NCBI GenBank assembly: GCA_045586405.1
Contig: JAZNAG010000087.1
Location: 39,478 to 103,477 of the forward strand
From: SIG607 sp045586405
GTDB lineage: Bacteria; Bacillota; Clostridia; Oscillospirales; Acutalibacteraceae
Direction of reading: 5' to 3'
Length of the DNA stretch: 64,000 bases
A model generated the notes under the pieces. The model saw nothing but the letters and a program-made list of their open reading frames with translations, was not told the DNA's origin and searched no databases. A program made the position numbers and the translations under genes. How positions within the stretch are numbered: the stretch's first letter is position 1; each line of letters opens with the position of its first letter. Shown in pieces: positions 43,420 to 51,494 of this stretch.

Positions 43420-44508
43420 CTAAAGTGCTATTTCACGCTCAAAACTGCCTATTATCTTAACATTGTTACAAACAGTTTTAAGTTCTTTAATCATTTTTTC
43501 TCCCTCTACGGTATTAACATTACCCTCGCCCTCGGCATAGAAATAATAATCCCAAATAAGTTCTTTTGTAGGACGGCTTTTAAGTGCCTTTAAGTTAAAG
43601 CCGTTATCCCCTATAACAGAAAGTGCCTTACAAAGAGAGCCGCTTTCGTTTTTAACGGTAAAGAGCATAATAAACTGCTTATCACCGGCGGTATTATCTC
43701 TTTTAACACGGGAAAATACAGCAAAGCGGGTGGTGTTGTTATTGCTGTCATTTATACAGTTTTCAATAACCTCAAGGCCATAAATTTCAGCCGCTTCCTC
43801 ACTGCCTATTGCCGCAAGGTCATTTCTGTCACTGTTTGCAACATACTCAGCCGCAACGGCGGTATTTGAAGCCTCTGTAGCGATAAATGAATGTTTCTTA
43901 ATATAGCCGGCGCACTGACCGAGGGCCTGAGAATGACTCATAACCTCTTTAATATCGGAAAGCTTTGTACCTTTTTTAGCAAGTAAATGCTGTGAAATCA
44001 AAATATCGTACACGCCGTTGATATAAAGAGAGCCAAAAAATGCAAGGTCCATAACCTGACCGACATCACCGTTATAGCTATTCTCAAGTGGCAAAAGCAC
44101 ACAGTCGGCCTCACCCTTTACAACAGCATCATAAGCATCTTTAAAGTTTTCGTAAGCTACAGCTATACACTCTTTAAAAACCTTTTTAGCCGCAACAAAA
44201 GCGAACGCGCCCTTAACACCTGCAAAAGCAACCTTTATGCCATCGTTAAGTTTGCCTTGAAAATTGCGGGACAACTCCATATTATAGCGCAAAAAGTTTA
44301 TGTAATAAGAACGAAGTTCTTCATCCAAAACAAGTTCGCTGTTTTTTTCTATAACCTCTTCTTCCCTTTCCTTATCAAGAATTGGAAGACCGCGCTCTTT
44401 TTTATACTCAGCAACATCTTTTACCGCCTGCATACGCCGACAGAAAAGATTTGCCATTTCTTTATCTACTTTGTTTATTTCTTCTCTGGCTTTGCTTAAT
44501 TTATCCAT
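43420..44508 (-). CDS. pheA: Chorismate mutase-prephenate dehydratase (P-protein)
   Basis: A 362-residue fusion. Residues 1-about 85 form an AroQ-type chorismate mutase helix bundle (LSKAREEINKVDKEMANLFCRRMQAVKDVAEYK). Prephenate dehydratase follows (VAFAGVKGAFAFVAAKKVF, LLPLENSYNGDV, SHSQALGQCAGYI, NNTTRFAVFSR). The C-terminal ACT domain (ESGSLCKALSVIGDNGFNLKALKSRP) should bind Phe; family GAL-ESRP is replaced by CKAL-KSRP, a mild departure. It makes phenylpyruvate for Phe. Overlaps the aminotransferase gene by one base. Confidence 0.94.
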   Translation of the reverse strand: MDKLSKAREEINKVDKEMANLFCRRMQAVKDVAEYKKERGLPILDKEREEEVIEKNSELVLDEELRSYYINFLRYNMELSRNFQGKLNDGIKVAFAGVKGAFAFVAAKKVFKECIAVAYENFKDAYDAVVKGEADCVLLPLENSYNGDVGQVMDLAFFGSLYINGVYDILISQHLLAKKGTKLSDIKEVMSHSQALGQCAGYIKKHSFIATEASNTAVAAEYVANSDRNDLAAIGSEEAAEIYGLEVIENCINDSNNNTTRFAVFSRVKRDNTAGDKQFIMLFTVKNESGSLCKALSVIGDNGFNLKALKSRPTKELIWDYYFYAEGEGNVNTVEGEKMIKELKTVCNNVKIIGSFEREIAL

Positions 44509-45692
44509 TATTTATACTCCTCATATAGTTCTTTAAAAGCAGGAAGTGAATTTTCAATTTGCTTTGTAGAAACACAGTAGGAAATTCTTACATAACCGCC
44601 CATACCAAAGGAATCGCTGGGAACCAAAAGAAGCTCGTGCTTTTTAGCTTTTTCGGCAAAAGCAGCAGCATCATCTTCAAGGGCTTTAACAAAGAGATAA
44701 AAAGCACCGTCAGGTTTTACAGCGGTATAGCCGTACTCGGTAAGAGCATTATATAAAAGTTCTCTGTTTTTGTTATATATACTAACGTCTGCCGTTTTAC
44801 CTAAATTTTCGGCAACCACACGCTGAAGCATAGAGGGTGCACAGACAAAACCTAAAGCTCTGCCAGCACCGCAAACAGCAGCAAAAGTAAGGGCACTGTC
44901 TTTACACAAGGGAGAAACGAATATATAACCAATTCGCTCACCCGGAAGGGATAAAGATTTACTGAAAGAATAACAAACTATTGTATTATCATAATATTTT
45001 GCAGGATACGGTACAAAAACATCACCGTATACAAGTTCTCTGTAAGGCTCGTCGGAAATAAGGAATATTTGCTTTCCAAATTCCTTTTCTTTTTTCTTTA
45101 AAAGGTCGGCGAGTTCAATTATGGTTTCCTCGCTGAAAACAACACCAGTAGGATTATTGGGAGAATTAATTATTATTGCTTTGGTATTTTTGTTTATTGC
45201 CTTGCTCAAAGCATCAATATCTATCTGAAAATCAGGTTCACGGCAATTTACCACAACACATTTAAGACCTGCTCTCTCGGCGAACACTCTGTACTCAGGA
45301 AAGAAAGGGGCCAGAAGAATAACCTCATCGCCCTCATTGGCAATAGCGGTCAGCGACACAGTAAGAGAAGCCGCCGCACCGCAGGTCATATAAATATTTG
45401 AGGCTGAGGCGTTAACACCTGAGGTAGTCTTTATATAATCAGCAATCTTTTCTCTGACTGTCATATCGCCGGGGGCGGAAGTATATCCGTGAAGCAAAAC
45501 GCTGTCCTCGGTATCAATAAGACTTTTAATAGTTTCATTTACACTCTCAGGAGCAGGAACACTGGGGTTACCGATACTAAAGTCAAAAACCTTATCATCA
45601 CCGATTTGGGCTTTTCTCTTTTTACCGTACTCAAAAAGCTGTCTTATAGCAGAGCTTTCTGTACCGAGTTTTAACATCTTTTGATTTAACAT
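44508..45692 (-). CDS. Class I/II PLP aminotransferase, probably aromatic
   Basis: A 394-residue fold-I aminotransferase: DFSIGNPSVPAPESV, TCGAAASLTVSLTAI, NSPNNPTGVVFSEE, LISDEPYRELVYG and CYSFSKSLSLPGERIGYI, where the Lys binds PLP, with GYVRISYCVS (substrate Arg) near the end. It opens the operon directly before pheA, so I infer that it transaminates phenylpyruvate and hydroxyphenylpyruvate to Phe and Tyr; by sequence alone aspartate aminotransferase activity cannot be excluded. Confidence 0.85.
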   Translation of the reverse strand: MLNQKMLKLGTESSAIRQLFEYGKKRKAQIGDDKVFDFSIGNPSVPAPESVNETIKSLIDTEDSVLLHGYTSAPGDMTVREKIADYIKTTSGVNASASNIYMTCGAAASLTVSLTAIANEGDEVILLAPFFPEYRVFAERAGLKCVVVNCREPDFQIDIDALSKAINKNTKAIIINSPNNPTGVVFSEETIIELADLLKKKEKEFGKQIFLISDEPYRELVYGDVFVPYPAKYYDNTIVCYSFSKSLSLPGERIGYIFVSPLCKDSALTFAAVCGAGRALGFVCAPSMLQRVVAENLGKTADVSIYNKNRELLYNALTEYGYTAVKPDGAFYLFVKALEDDAAAFAEKAKKHELLLVPSDSFGMGGYVRISYCVSTKQIENSLPAFKELYEEYK

Positions 45693-45733
45693 TTTATTCG
45701 CCTACTTTAGATAAATAATATTTAGTCTATTAT

Positions 45734-45762
45734 ATTATATTGCACTATATTTTTGCCGTCAA
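45734..45762 (-). promoter_or_regulatory. Sigma-A promoter for the nine-gene aromatic operon
   Basis: Minus strand TTGACG (45757-45762), 17-base spacer, TATAAT (45734-45739), about 42 bases before the aminotransferase gene. The leader is too short for a T-box or attenuator. Confidence 0.72.
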
Positions 45763-45793
45763 GCAAATTATTGTAGAAAATTTTATAAAAAAG

Positions 45794-45802
45794 TGATATA
45801 AT
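45794..45802 (+). promoter_or_regulatory. Extended -10 promoter for the thioredoxin gene
   Basis: TGATATAAT at 45794-45802 (TG-n-TATAAT) lies about 30 bases before the thioredoxin ATG. The best -35-like element is poor, fitting an extended -10 type. Confidence 0.45.
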
Positions 45803-45832
45803 AATTATACAACAGACGAAAGGAAGTAGGAT

Positions 45833-46141
45833 ATGTCGGTAATCAATGTCAGTAAAGAAAATTTTGAGCAGGTCAAAAACAGTTCAAAAACCGTTTTACT
45901 TGATTTTTATGCAGACTGGTGCGGTCCCTGTCAAATGGTATCCCCCATTGTTGATGAGATAGCAAATGAAAGAGCCGACCTGCTTGTAGGAAAAATAAAC
46001 GTAGACAAGGAAAGCGAGCTTGCCGCCGCCTTTTCGGTAATGAGCATACCTATGCTTGTGGTTATGAAACAAGGTGAAATAGTAAACCAAACCGTAGGTG
46101 CAATACCAAAAGACAGCATATTAAAAATGCTTGACGAATAA
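45833..46141 (+). CDS. trxA: Thioredoxin
   Basis: A 102-residue thioredoxin with active site FYADWCGPCQMV (Cys30, Cys33), the cis-Pro in MSIPMLVVMKQGE and VGAIPKDSI. Cytoplasmic disulfide reductant. Single-gene unit with AAAGGAAG ribosome site, its own promoter and a strong terminator. No thioredoxin reductase is adjacent; the small FTR-like protein at 32023-32223 is a conceivable but unproven partner. Confidence 0.95.
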   Translation: MSVINVSKENFEQVKNSSKTVLLDFYADWCGPCQMVSPIVDEIANERADLLVGKINVDKESELAAAFSVMSIPMLVVMKQGEIVNQTVGAIPKDSILKMLDE

Positions 46142-46142
46142 C

Positions 46143-46180
46143 AAAAAAAACGCCGCAACTTATCGTTGCGGCGTTTTTAT
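46143..46180. terminator. Bidirectional terminator between trxA and the oxidoreductase
   Basis: AACGCCGCAAC/GTTGCGGCGTT 11-bp stem (46149-46159, 46165-46175) with 5-base loop, flanked by an A-run left and T-run right, between convergent genes. Confidence 0.9.
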
Positions 46181-46188
46181 TTTGATTA

Positions 46189-47361
46189 TTAGATTTCAGG
46201 AATTTCGATTTCGATTTCCTTACCGATAGCATTAGACTTAATGATACCGTCGATAATAGCCTGGTTATAGATAATCTGGCTGGAAGGAACGGTAGGTTTG
46301 CCACCGAATTTAACAGCGTCAATAAACTCACGAAGCTTATTATAGAACAAGTCTTTACCGTTCTTAGTGGATGCGCCCATAGGAACTTTGTATTCAACAT
46401 CTTTACCTGCTACATTTTTGTAAACAGTGAGAGGAGTATCAAACTCACCGTTCCAGCACGGAGTAGAAGGAATACGGAGACCACCCTTGGTACCAAGAAT
46501 AATAGCGTCGCCTACAGTATCCATATGCATAGCCCAAGAAATCATAAAGTCGAGCATAATGCCGCCTTCAAGACGAACAAAACCAGCAGCAAAATCGTCT
46601 ACGCCGAACTTATCAGCATAATTAGCGGGTTTACCGTCATAGGTGAAATACTCAGGATTCTTACCAAAGAAGTCAGAAGTATAACCTGTAACGGTTAAAG
46701 GCTTCGGATAGCCAACAGCGTTAAGAAGCATATCAAGAGAATAACAACCGATATCACCCATAGCGCCTATACCGCCGGTTTCCTTTTCAATAAAGGTAGT
46801 ACCATAAGGAGTAGGAATACCGTGACGACGTCCGCCACCTGCTCTAAGATAGTAAATCTGACCAAGTTCACCGGAATCAACGATTTTCTTAATCATCTTC
46901 ATATTTTCGCTCATACGGGGCTGGAAGCCGATGGTAAGAAGCTTACCGCTTGCTTTTTCAGCCTTCATAACCTCAACAGCCTCTTCAAGAGTAACGGTGA
47001 AGGGTTTTTCGAGCATTACGTTTACGCCGTGGTTAAGAGCATAAATGGTAGGCTCTGCGTGCTGACAGTTATAAGTACAAATAGAAACTGCTTCAACTTC
47101 GCCTGCATCAATAAGTTCTTTGTGTGAAGGATAGAATTTGCAACCTTCAATGCCGAATTTCTTAGCAAAAGCTTCTGCTTTGCCGGGGATAAGGTCAGCC
47201 ATAGCTACAACTTCTACGTCTTCCATTGCTTTGTACTGACGAATGTGAGCTTCGGCAATCCAACCGGTACCGATAATACCAACCTTAACTTTTTTGCCGT
47301 TATCAGCGGCCTTTTCTTCGGTAAAGTTACCGTCGAATCTGTCTAATACGTTATCTGCCAT
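46189..47361 (-). CDS. Gfo/Idh/MocA family NAD(P)-dependent oxidoreductase
   Basis: A 390-residue dehydrogenase: Rossmann motif VGIIGTGWIAEAHIRQY (about 27-43), the catalytic-lysine motif VMLEKPFTVTLEEA, and GGIGAMGDIGCYSLDMLLN, where family members have the catalytic Asp/His pair (here Tyr occupies the usual His position region). The C-terminal alpha/beta domain is complete. Substrates in the family are cyclitols and sugars; the next gene upstream is a sugar epimerase, so the pair probably acts on one cyclic polyol or keto-sugar. Not nameable further. Confidence 0.88.
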   Translation of the reverse strand: MADNVLDRFDGNFTEEKAADNGKKVKVGIIGTGWIAEAHIRQYKAMEDVEVVAMADLIPGKAEAFAKKFGIEGCKFYPSHKELIDAGEVEAVSICTYNCQHAEPTIYALNHGVNVMLEKPFTVTLEEAVEVMKAEKASGKLLTIGFQPRMSENMKMIKKIVDSGELGQIYYLRAGGGRRHGIPTPYGTTFIEKETGGIGAMGDIGCYSLDMLLNAVGYPKPLTVTGYTSDFFGKNPEYFTYDGKPANYADKFGVDDFAAGFVRLEGGIMLDFMISWAMHMDTVGDAIILGTKGGLRIPSTPCWNGEFDTPLTVYKNVAGKDVEYKVPMGASTKNGKDLFYNKLREFIDAVKFGGKPTVPSSQIIYNQAIIDGIIKSNAIGKEIEIEIPEI

Positions 47362-47391
47362 GATTAATTCTCCTTTTATAATTTATTTAAA

Positions 47392-48213
47392 TTAATAAAT
47401 TGTTCTTATGTATTCGATACTGAGTTTTGCGCACTCAAGAGGAGTTCTGCCGAGAGAAGGCTGATCCTGCTCAACGATAACCATCTGAGCACCTGCCTTT
47501 TCAGCCGCCTTAATGATAGAAAGAACATCCTGAACACCATAGCCAACAGGGCGAAGTTCAAAGGGAACTGCTTCCTCTTTGCCTTCAACTTCACCGCCGT
47601 CAATAAGCTCGTACATATTAGCACTCTTAGAGCCAACAAAGTCTTTAATATGAACAAGGGGAGCTCTGCCGCTATATTTGAGAACATAGTTTGCAGGATT
47701 TTCGCCACCTACATTTGCCCAACAGGTATCGATCTGAGTTTGAAGAACGCTTGCATCTAAATCTTCATAAAGATGATCAAGAATATACTTGCCGTCTATC
47801 TTCTTAAACTCGAAATCGTGGTTGTGGTAAAGAAGCTTTATGCCGTATTTTGCGCACTCGGCAGCAATTACGGTTAAGTCATTACGGAATGCTTCATATC
47901 CTGCAGAACCGGGAAGTTCTTTTTCGGCAGAAGCCCACGGAATAACCACAAATTTGCAACCGATTTCAGCATAACCACCGATAACCTTAGCAACATCCTG
48001 CATAATTACAGAACGGCCAACGTGAGCAGAAACAGGAATAAGGCCGATTTCTTCGCACATAGCCTTAACATCAGCAGGAGAATTGTCGAAAAGACCTGCA
48101 AATTCTACTGCATCATAGCCCATTTCTTTGATTTTTTTCAGTGTTCCGGCGAAGTCAGCCTTCATATCGTCTCTGACAGAGTAAAGCTGAATACCGATAG
48201 GTAACTTACTCAT
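47392..48213 (-). CDS. Sugar phosphate isomerase/epimerase (TIM barrel)
   Basis: A 273-residue AP-endonuclease-2-fold protein: PIGIQLYSVRDDMKADFAGTLKKIKEMGYDAVEFAG, LLYHNHDFEF with metal His, QIDTCWANVGGENP, PLVHIKDF and MVIVEQDQPS. The metal-binding Glu/Asp/His/Glu set of xylose-isomerase-like epimerases is recognisable. It starts the two-gene unit with the Gfo/Idh/MocA gene, 30 bases apart. GGGGGA ribosome site. Substrate unknown. Confidence 0.87.
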   Translation of the reverse strand: MSKLPIGIQLYSVRDDMKADFAGTLKKIKEMGYDAVEFAGLFDNSPADVKAMCEEIGLIPVSAHVGRSVIMQDVAKVIGGYAEIGCKFVVIPWASAEKELPGSAGYEAFRNDLTVIAAECAKYGIKLLYHNHDFEFKKIDGKYILDHLYEDLDASVLQTQIDTCWANVGGENPANYVLKYSGRAPLVHIKDFVGSKSANMYELIDGGEVEGKEEAVPFELRPVGYGVQDVLSIIKAAEKAGAQMVIVEQDQPSLGRTPLECAKLSIEYIRTIY

Positions 48214-48344
48214 AAGTAATCCCCCATATTTTTAATAAATATTAAGCGAACTTTCTCACTTAAGTATATAATAACAAATAATTCTTAAATAGTAAAGACA
48301 AAAAACACATTTTTATAGACAAAAATTGCTATTTGTGACAAATA

Positions 48345-48384
48345 AACAAAAAGCAACAAAGAAGTTTGTTCACTCTTTGCTGCT
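48345..48384 (-). terminator. Intrinsic terminator of the M23-M50-radical SAM unit
   Basis: AGCAGCAAAG/CTTTGTTGCT on the minus strand (48384-48375 with 48361-48352; one G-U pair), 13-base loop, then TTTTTG. It lies 12 bases past the stop of the DUF2344 gene. The remaining 130 bases up to the epimerase start are AT-rich leader without a clear feature. Confidence 0.7.
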
Positions 48385-48395
48385 TTTAAAAAATT

Positions 48396-49028
48396 TTATT
48401 CAAAAAGTTGCTTATCCGCGTCAAACACAGCGGTGCGCACATAACGGGCACAAATTTCTCCGGCCTTATTTTCACCGAAAGCGGTAACAATTGTTGACGG
48501 ATTTATATTGTCATTTCCGGCAGGGAGAACAAGTGACACAATGTTACCGTTTTGTCTTTTTTCAGATATTTTTTCAGATATCTCTTCTACCTTTATCTGA
48601 CCCTTTTTTGTCTTTTTGGCAACCACCACATTTTTGCTGTTTATAAACTCGTAAAATGCTTTTGATGTTTCTTCATTTTCGAATAGGATATCAAAACCTG
48701 CAAAGGCAATTTTTCCCGCTTTTTTAATAGGCTCTGAAACCTTTAAAACGGTAATACCCTCAGGTAATACAGCGGTCAAGGCGTCCTTTACTTTTGCAAG
48801 GGAAAACTCATCATCCAAAAGTCTGAAATCGAGGATTTCGTATATACTTTCAAAACCCAGCGACAGCGGTAAAGCAAAGGTAAGATACGGGTGCGGATTA
48901 AAACCCTCGGTATACCAGATAGGCAGTCCGCTTTTACGCAGTACTCTGGTGAAAAATCTGTTCATATCAAGATGAGAAATAAAACGCATACCATCTTTTT
49001 TCTCAAAAAATACTCTAACGTTTTTCAA
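48396..49028 (-). CDS. TIGR03936/DUF2344 radical-SAM-linked protein
   Basis: A 210-residue protein of the TIGR03936 (DUF2344) family: VRVFFEKKDGMRFISHLDMNRFFTRVLRKSGLPIWYTEGFNPHPYLTFALPLSLGFES. These proteins are encoded with, or fused to, TIGR03960 radical SAM proteins; molecular function is unknown, though the pair often neighbours RNase G and ribosomal protein genes. The start is the TTG at 49028: AGGAGGG lies 8 bases upstream, while any longer reading frame would run through that site. Overlaps the radical SAM gene by 14 bases. Confidence 0.88.
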   Translation of the reverse strand: MKNVRVFFEKKDGMRFISHLDMNRFFTRVLRKSGLPIWYTEGFNPHPYLTFALPLSLGFESIYEILDFRLLDDEFSLAKVKDALTAVLPEGITVLKVSEPIKKAGKIAFAGFDILFENEETSKAFYEFINSKNVVVAKKTKKGQIKVEEISEKISEKRQNGNIVSLVLPAGNDNINPSTIVTAFGENKAGEICARYVRTAVFDADKQLFE

Positions 49029-50856
49029 AGCAGACACCCTCCTTATAACAGTTTGCGCCGCAGGCCGCACACGAGATACGGCAGTTAGGGGTAGTAACCT
49101 CTTGTTTAGCAAGTTTATTCTGCTTTATAAAGAAATCCTTAGTCACGGCATAATCAAGGTGTTCCCAAGGCAAAATATCGTCAAACTCGAACTTTTTACC
49201 ACTGTATTTTTCGGGGTCAATACCCTCTTCTTTAAATATTTCAAGCCATTTATCAAGGTCAAAGCACTCACTCCAACCGTCAAATATACAACCATTTTTA
49301 TAGGCAGACTCAATAACGGCAGAAAGCCTTCTGTCGCCTCTTGCAAAAACGCCCTCAAGGAAGCTTGTGTTACTGTCATGCCAGGAAAGAGAAATTTTCT
49401 TGGTTTTTATTTGGCTTCTCAGGTATTCCTGACGCCTTAAAATTTCACTTCTTGAAATTTGAGGTTCAAACTGAAACGGTGTAAAAGGCTTAGGTACAAA
49501 GGTAGAAACACTAACACCCACATCAACACTTTTTCCCTTAGGTTTATCAGGCATTGAGTAATAAATATCAACTATTTTTTGAGCAAGGTCTGCTATACCC
49601 TTTAAGTCCTCATCGGTTTCGGTAGGTAGCCCCAGCATAAAATAAAGCTTAACCGAAGTATGTCCGCCGGCAAAGGCTATACGGCAGGTATCAAGTATTT
49701 CTTCTTCGGTAATGTTTTTGTTTATAACATCACGCAGTCGCTGGGTACCCGCTTCCGGAGCAAAGGTAAGACCACTTTTACGTATATGATTTATTTTTTC
49801 TAAAAGTTCGGGAGAAAAATTATCAATTCTAAGCGACGGCAAAGAAAGGCTTACTCTGTCTTTATCGGTCCAGTCGATGAGTTTTTCAAGCAAATCACCG
49901 ATCTGAGTATAGTCGCTTGTTGAAAGTGATGAAAGTGAAATTTCATCATAACCTGTAGAACTGCACACATCCCGTGCCTGTTTATTTATAACATCGGCAG
50001 ATTTTTCTCTTACAGGTCTGTAAATAAAGCCTGCCTGACAAAAACGGCAACCTCTAATACAGCCTCTGTATATTTCCTGAACGGCTCTGTCGTGAACAAT
50101 TTCAATGTAGGGTACAACAAAGGTTTCGGGATAATGAGCCTTGTCCAAATCTTTTATAATGCGCTTTTTAACGGTTTTGGGCGCACCGTCTTTTGCCTCA
50201 ATACTCTTTATTTTGTCGCCGTCATAGGTAACTTCATAAAGGCTCGGCACATAAACGCCATCTATTTTTGCGGCTTTTTTAAGAAATTCTTCTTTGCTTT
50301 CGCCGTTTTTCTTGCACTCTTTATAAAGGTCGATTACCTGAAGGTCAACCTCTTCGCCCTCACCTAAAAAGAAAAGGTCAATAAACTCAGCAATAGGCTC
50401 AGCATTACAAACGCAAGGGCCACCTGCAACAACTATGGGTGACAAATTCTTTCTGTCCTTACTTTTCAGAGGAAGTCCTGCAAGATCAAGCATAGAAAGT
50501 ACATTTGTATAGCTCATTTCATACTGAAGAGTAAAGCCGATGAAATCAAATTCACTGACAGGATCACGGCTTTCCAGTGCAAAAAGCGGAATATTGTTTT
50601 CTATCATTACTTTTCTGAAGTCTACCCACGGGGCAAAAACTCTTTCGCACCAGATATCTTCTCTGCTGTTAAAAAGTGAATAAAGAATCTTCATACCAAG
50701 ATGAGACATACCTATTTCGTAGGTATCGGGAAAGCAGAAGGCAAACCTTACATCCACCTTGTTTTTGTCTTTTACAATACTTCCCTGTTCACCACCGCTG
50801 TATCTACCCGGTTTTTGCACAGTAAGAAATAACTCTTCAAGTCTTTTGTTATCCAT
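49015..50856 (-). CDS. TIGR03960 family B12-binding-like radical SAM protein
   Basis: A 613-residue radical SAM protein with an N-terminal B12-binding-like domain (FCFPDTYEIGMSHLGMKILY, PLFALESRDPVSEFDFIGFTLQYEMSY, GGPCVCNAEP) and the cluster motif YRGCIRGCRFCQAGFIYRP near residue 265. FAPEAGTQRLRDVINK and KLYFMLGLPTETDED follow. The C-terminus has CRISCAACGANCYKEGVC, five Cys that may bind a second cluster. Start ATG at 50856 (MDNKRLEEL) with GGTGAT upstream. Function unknown; partner of the next gene. Confidence 0.9.
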   Translation of the reverse strand: MDNKRLEELFLTVQKPGRYSGGEQGSIVKDKNKVDVRFAFCFPDTYEIGMSHLGMKILYSLFNSREDIWCERVFAPWVDFRKVMIENNIPLFALESRDPVSEFDFIGFTLQYEMSYTNVLSMLDLAGLPLKSKDRKNLSPIVVAGGPCVCNAEPIAEFIDLFFLGEGEEVDLQVIDLYKECKKNGESKEEFLKKAAKIDGVYVPSLYEVTYDGDKIKSIEAKDGAPKTVKKRIIKDLDKAHYPETFVVPYIEIVHDRAVQEIYRGCIRGCRFCQAGFIYRPVREKSADVINKQARDVCSSTGYDEISLSSLSTSDYTQIGDLLEKLIDWTDKDRVSLSLPSLRIDNFSPELLEKINHIRKSGLTFAPEAGTQRLRDVINKNITEEEILDTCRIAFAGGHTSVKLYFMLGLPTETDEDLKGIADLAQKIVDIYYSMPDKPKGKSVDVGVSVSTFVPKPFTPFQFEPQISRSEILRRQEYLRSQIKTKKISLSWHDSNTSFLEGVFARGDRRLSAVIESAYKNGCIFDGWSECFDLDKWLEIFKEEGIDPEKYSGKKFEFDDILPWEHLDYAVTKDFFIKQNKLAKQEVTTPNCRISCAACGANCYKEGVCFEKR

Positions 50857-50902
50857 TAATATCACCAATAGTAATGATACAATAATTACGAACTTCTTTC
50901 AA

Positions 50903-51493
50903 CTAAAATTTAAGAAAAATTGACAAAATAAGGTAGCAAAATAAAATACATACGGAATAATTAACATCTGACCGAAAAACAGACAGTAAAAAAGTAAAAA
51001 GGGTTGCCGACGCTGCCAAGTATGTCAATAAATTCAAAGTTTTCTCTGCTGTTTTTTGGCCTTTGTTTTTCAGTAGTAAATTGAACAGAATACTGCCACC
51101 GTCAAGACCGCAAAGAGGCAGAATGTTAAAAGCAAAATAAAGCAGATTTATAAGAGAAAATTCAAGCAGTTTAATACTATCGTAAAAATCACTTAATAAA
51201 AACAAAACCGCAAAGGCAAAAAAGTTAAACAGCGGTCCGCTGACAAGTATAAAGGTTTCGTGTTTAAGCCTTACCGTAGGAGCACAAATTTGTACCGAAC
51301 CGGGAATAAGTTTAACCTCGGTAGGCGTACATTTACAAAGAAGCATAGCAACAAAATGCCCTGCCTCGTGAATTACAGCAGAGCATATCATTAAAAGCGC
51401 ATAGCCTGTTTTGTCACTAAACAGCATAAGTGAAAGTACCGCCATAAAAAGAAAAGAAACTGTAACCTTTGTTGAAAATATTTTAAAAGACAT
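50903..51493 (-). CDS. spoIVFB: Site-2-type M50 metalloprotease, SpoIVFB-like
   Basis: A 196-residue polytopic membrane protease: HEAGH zinc motif at residues 42-46 (SAVIHEAGHFVAMLL) and the third-ligand motif NILPLCGLDGGSILF. About six hydrophobic segments, no PDZ and no CBS domain. This is the compact SpoIVFB layout; SpoIVFB cleaves pro-sigma-K in the mother cell of B. subtilis. It lies one base after an M23 gene with SpoIVFA architecture, which supports the assignment. GGAG 8 bases before the ATG at 51493. Confidence 0.78.
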   Translation of the reverse strand: MSFKIFSTKVTVSFLFMAVLSLMLFSDKTGYALLMICSAVIHEAGHFVAMLLCKCTPTEVKLIPGSVQICAPTVRLKHETFILVSGPLFNFFAFAVLFLLSDFYDSIKLLEFSLINLLYFAFNILPLCGLDGGSILFNLLLKNKGQKTAEKTLNLLTYLAASATLFTFLLSVFRSDVNYSVCILFCYLILSIFLKF

Positions 51494-51494
51494 A

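Noticed and set aside
45693..45733. T-box or leader-peptide attenuator for the aromatic operon
   Set aside because: Only about 42 bases lie between promoter and first gene; no specifier loop, T-box sequence or Phe/Tyr-rich ORF.
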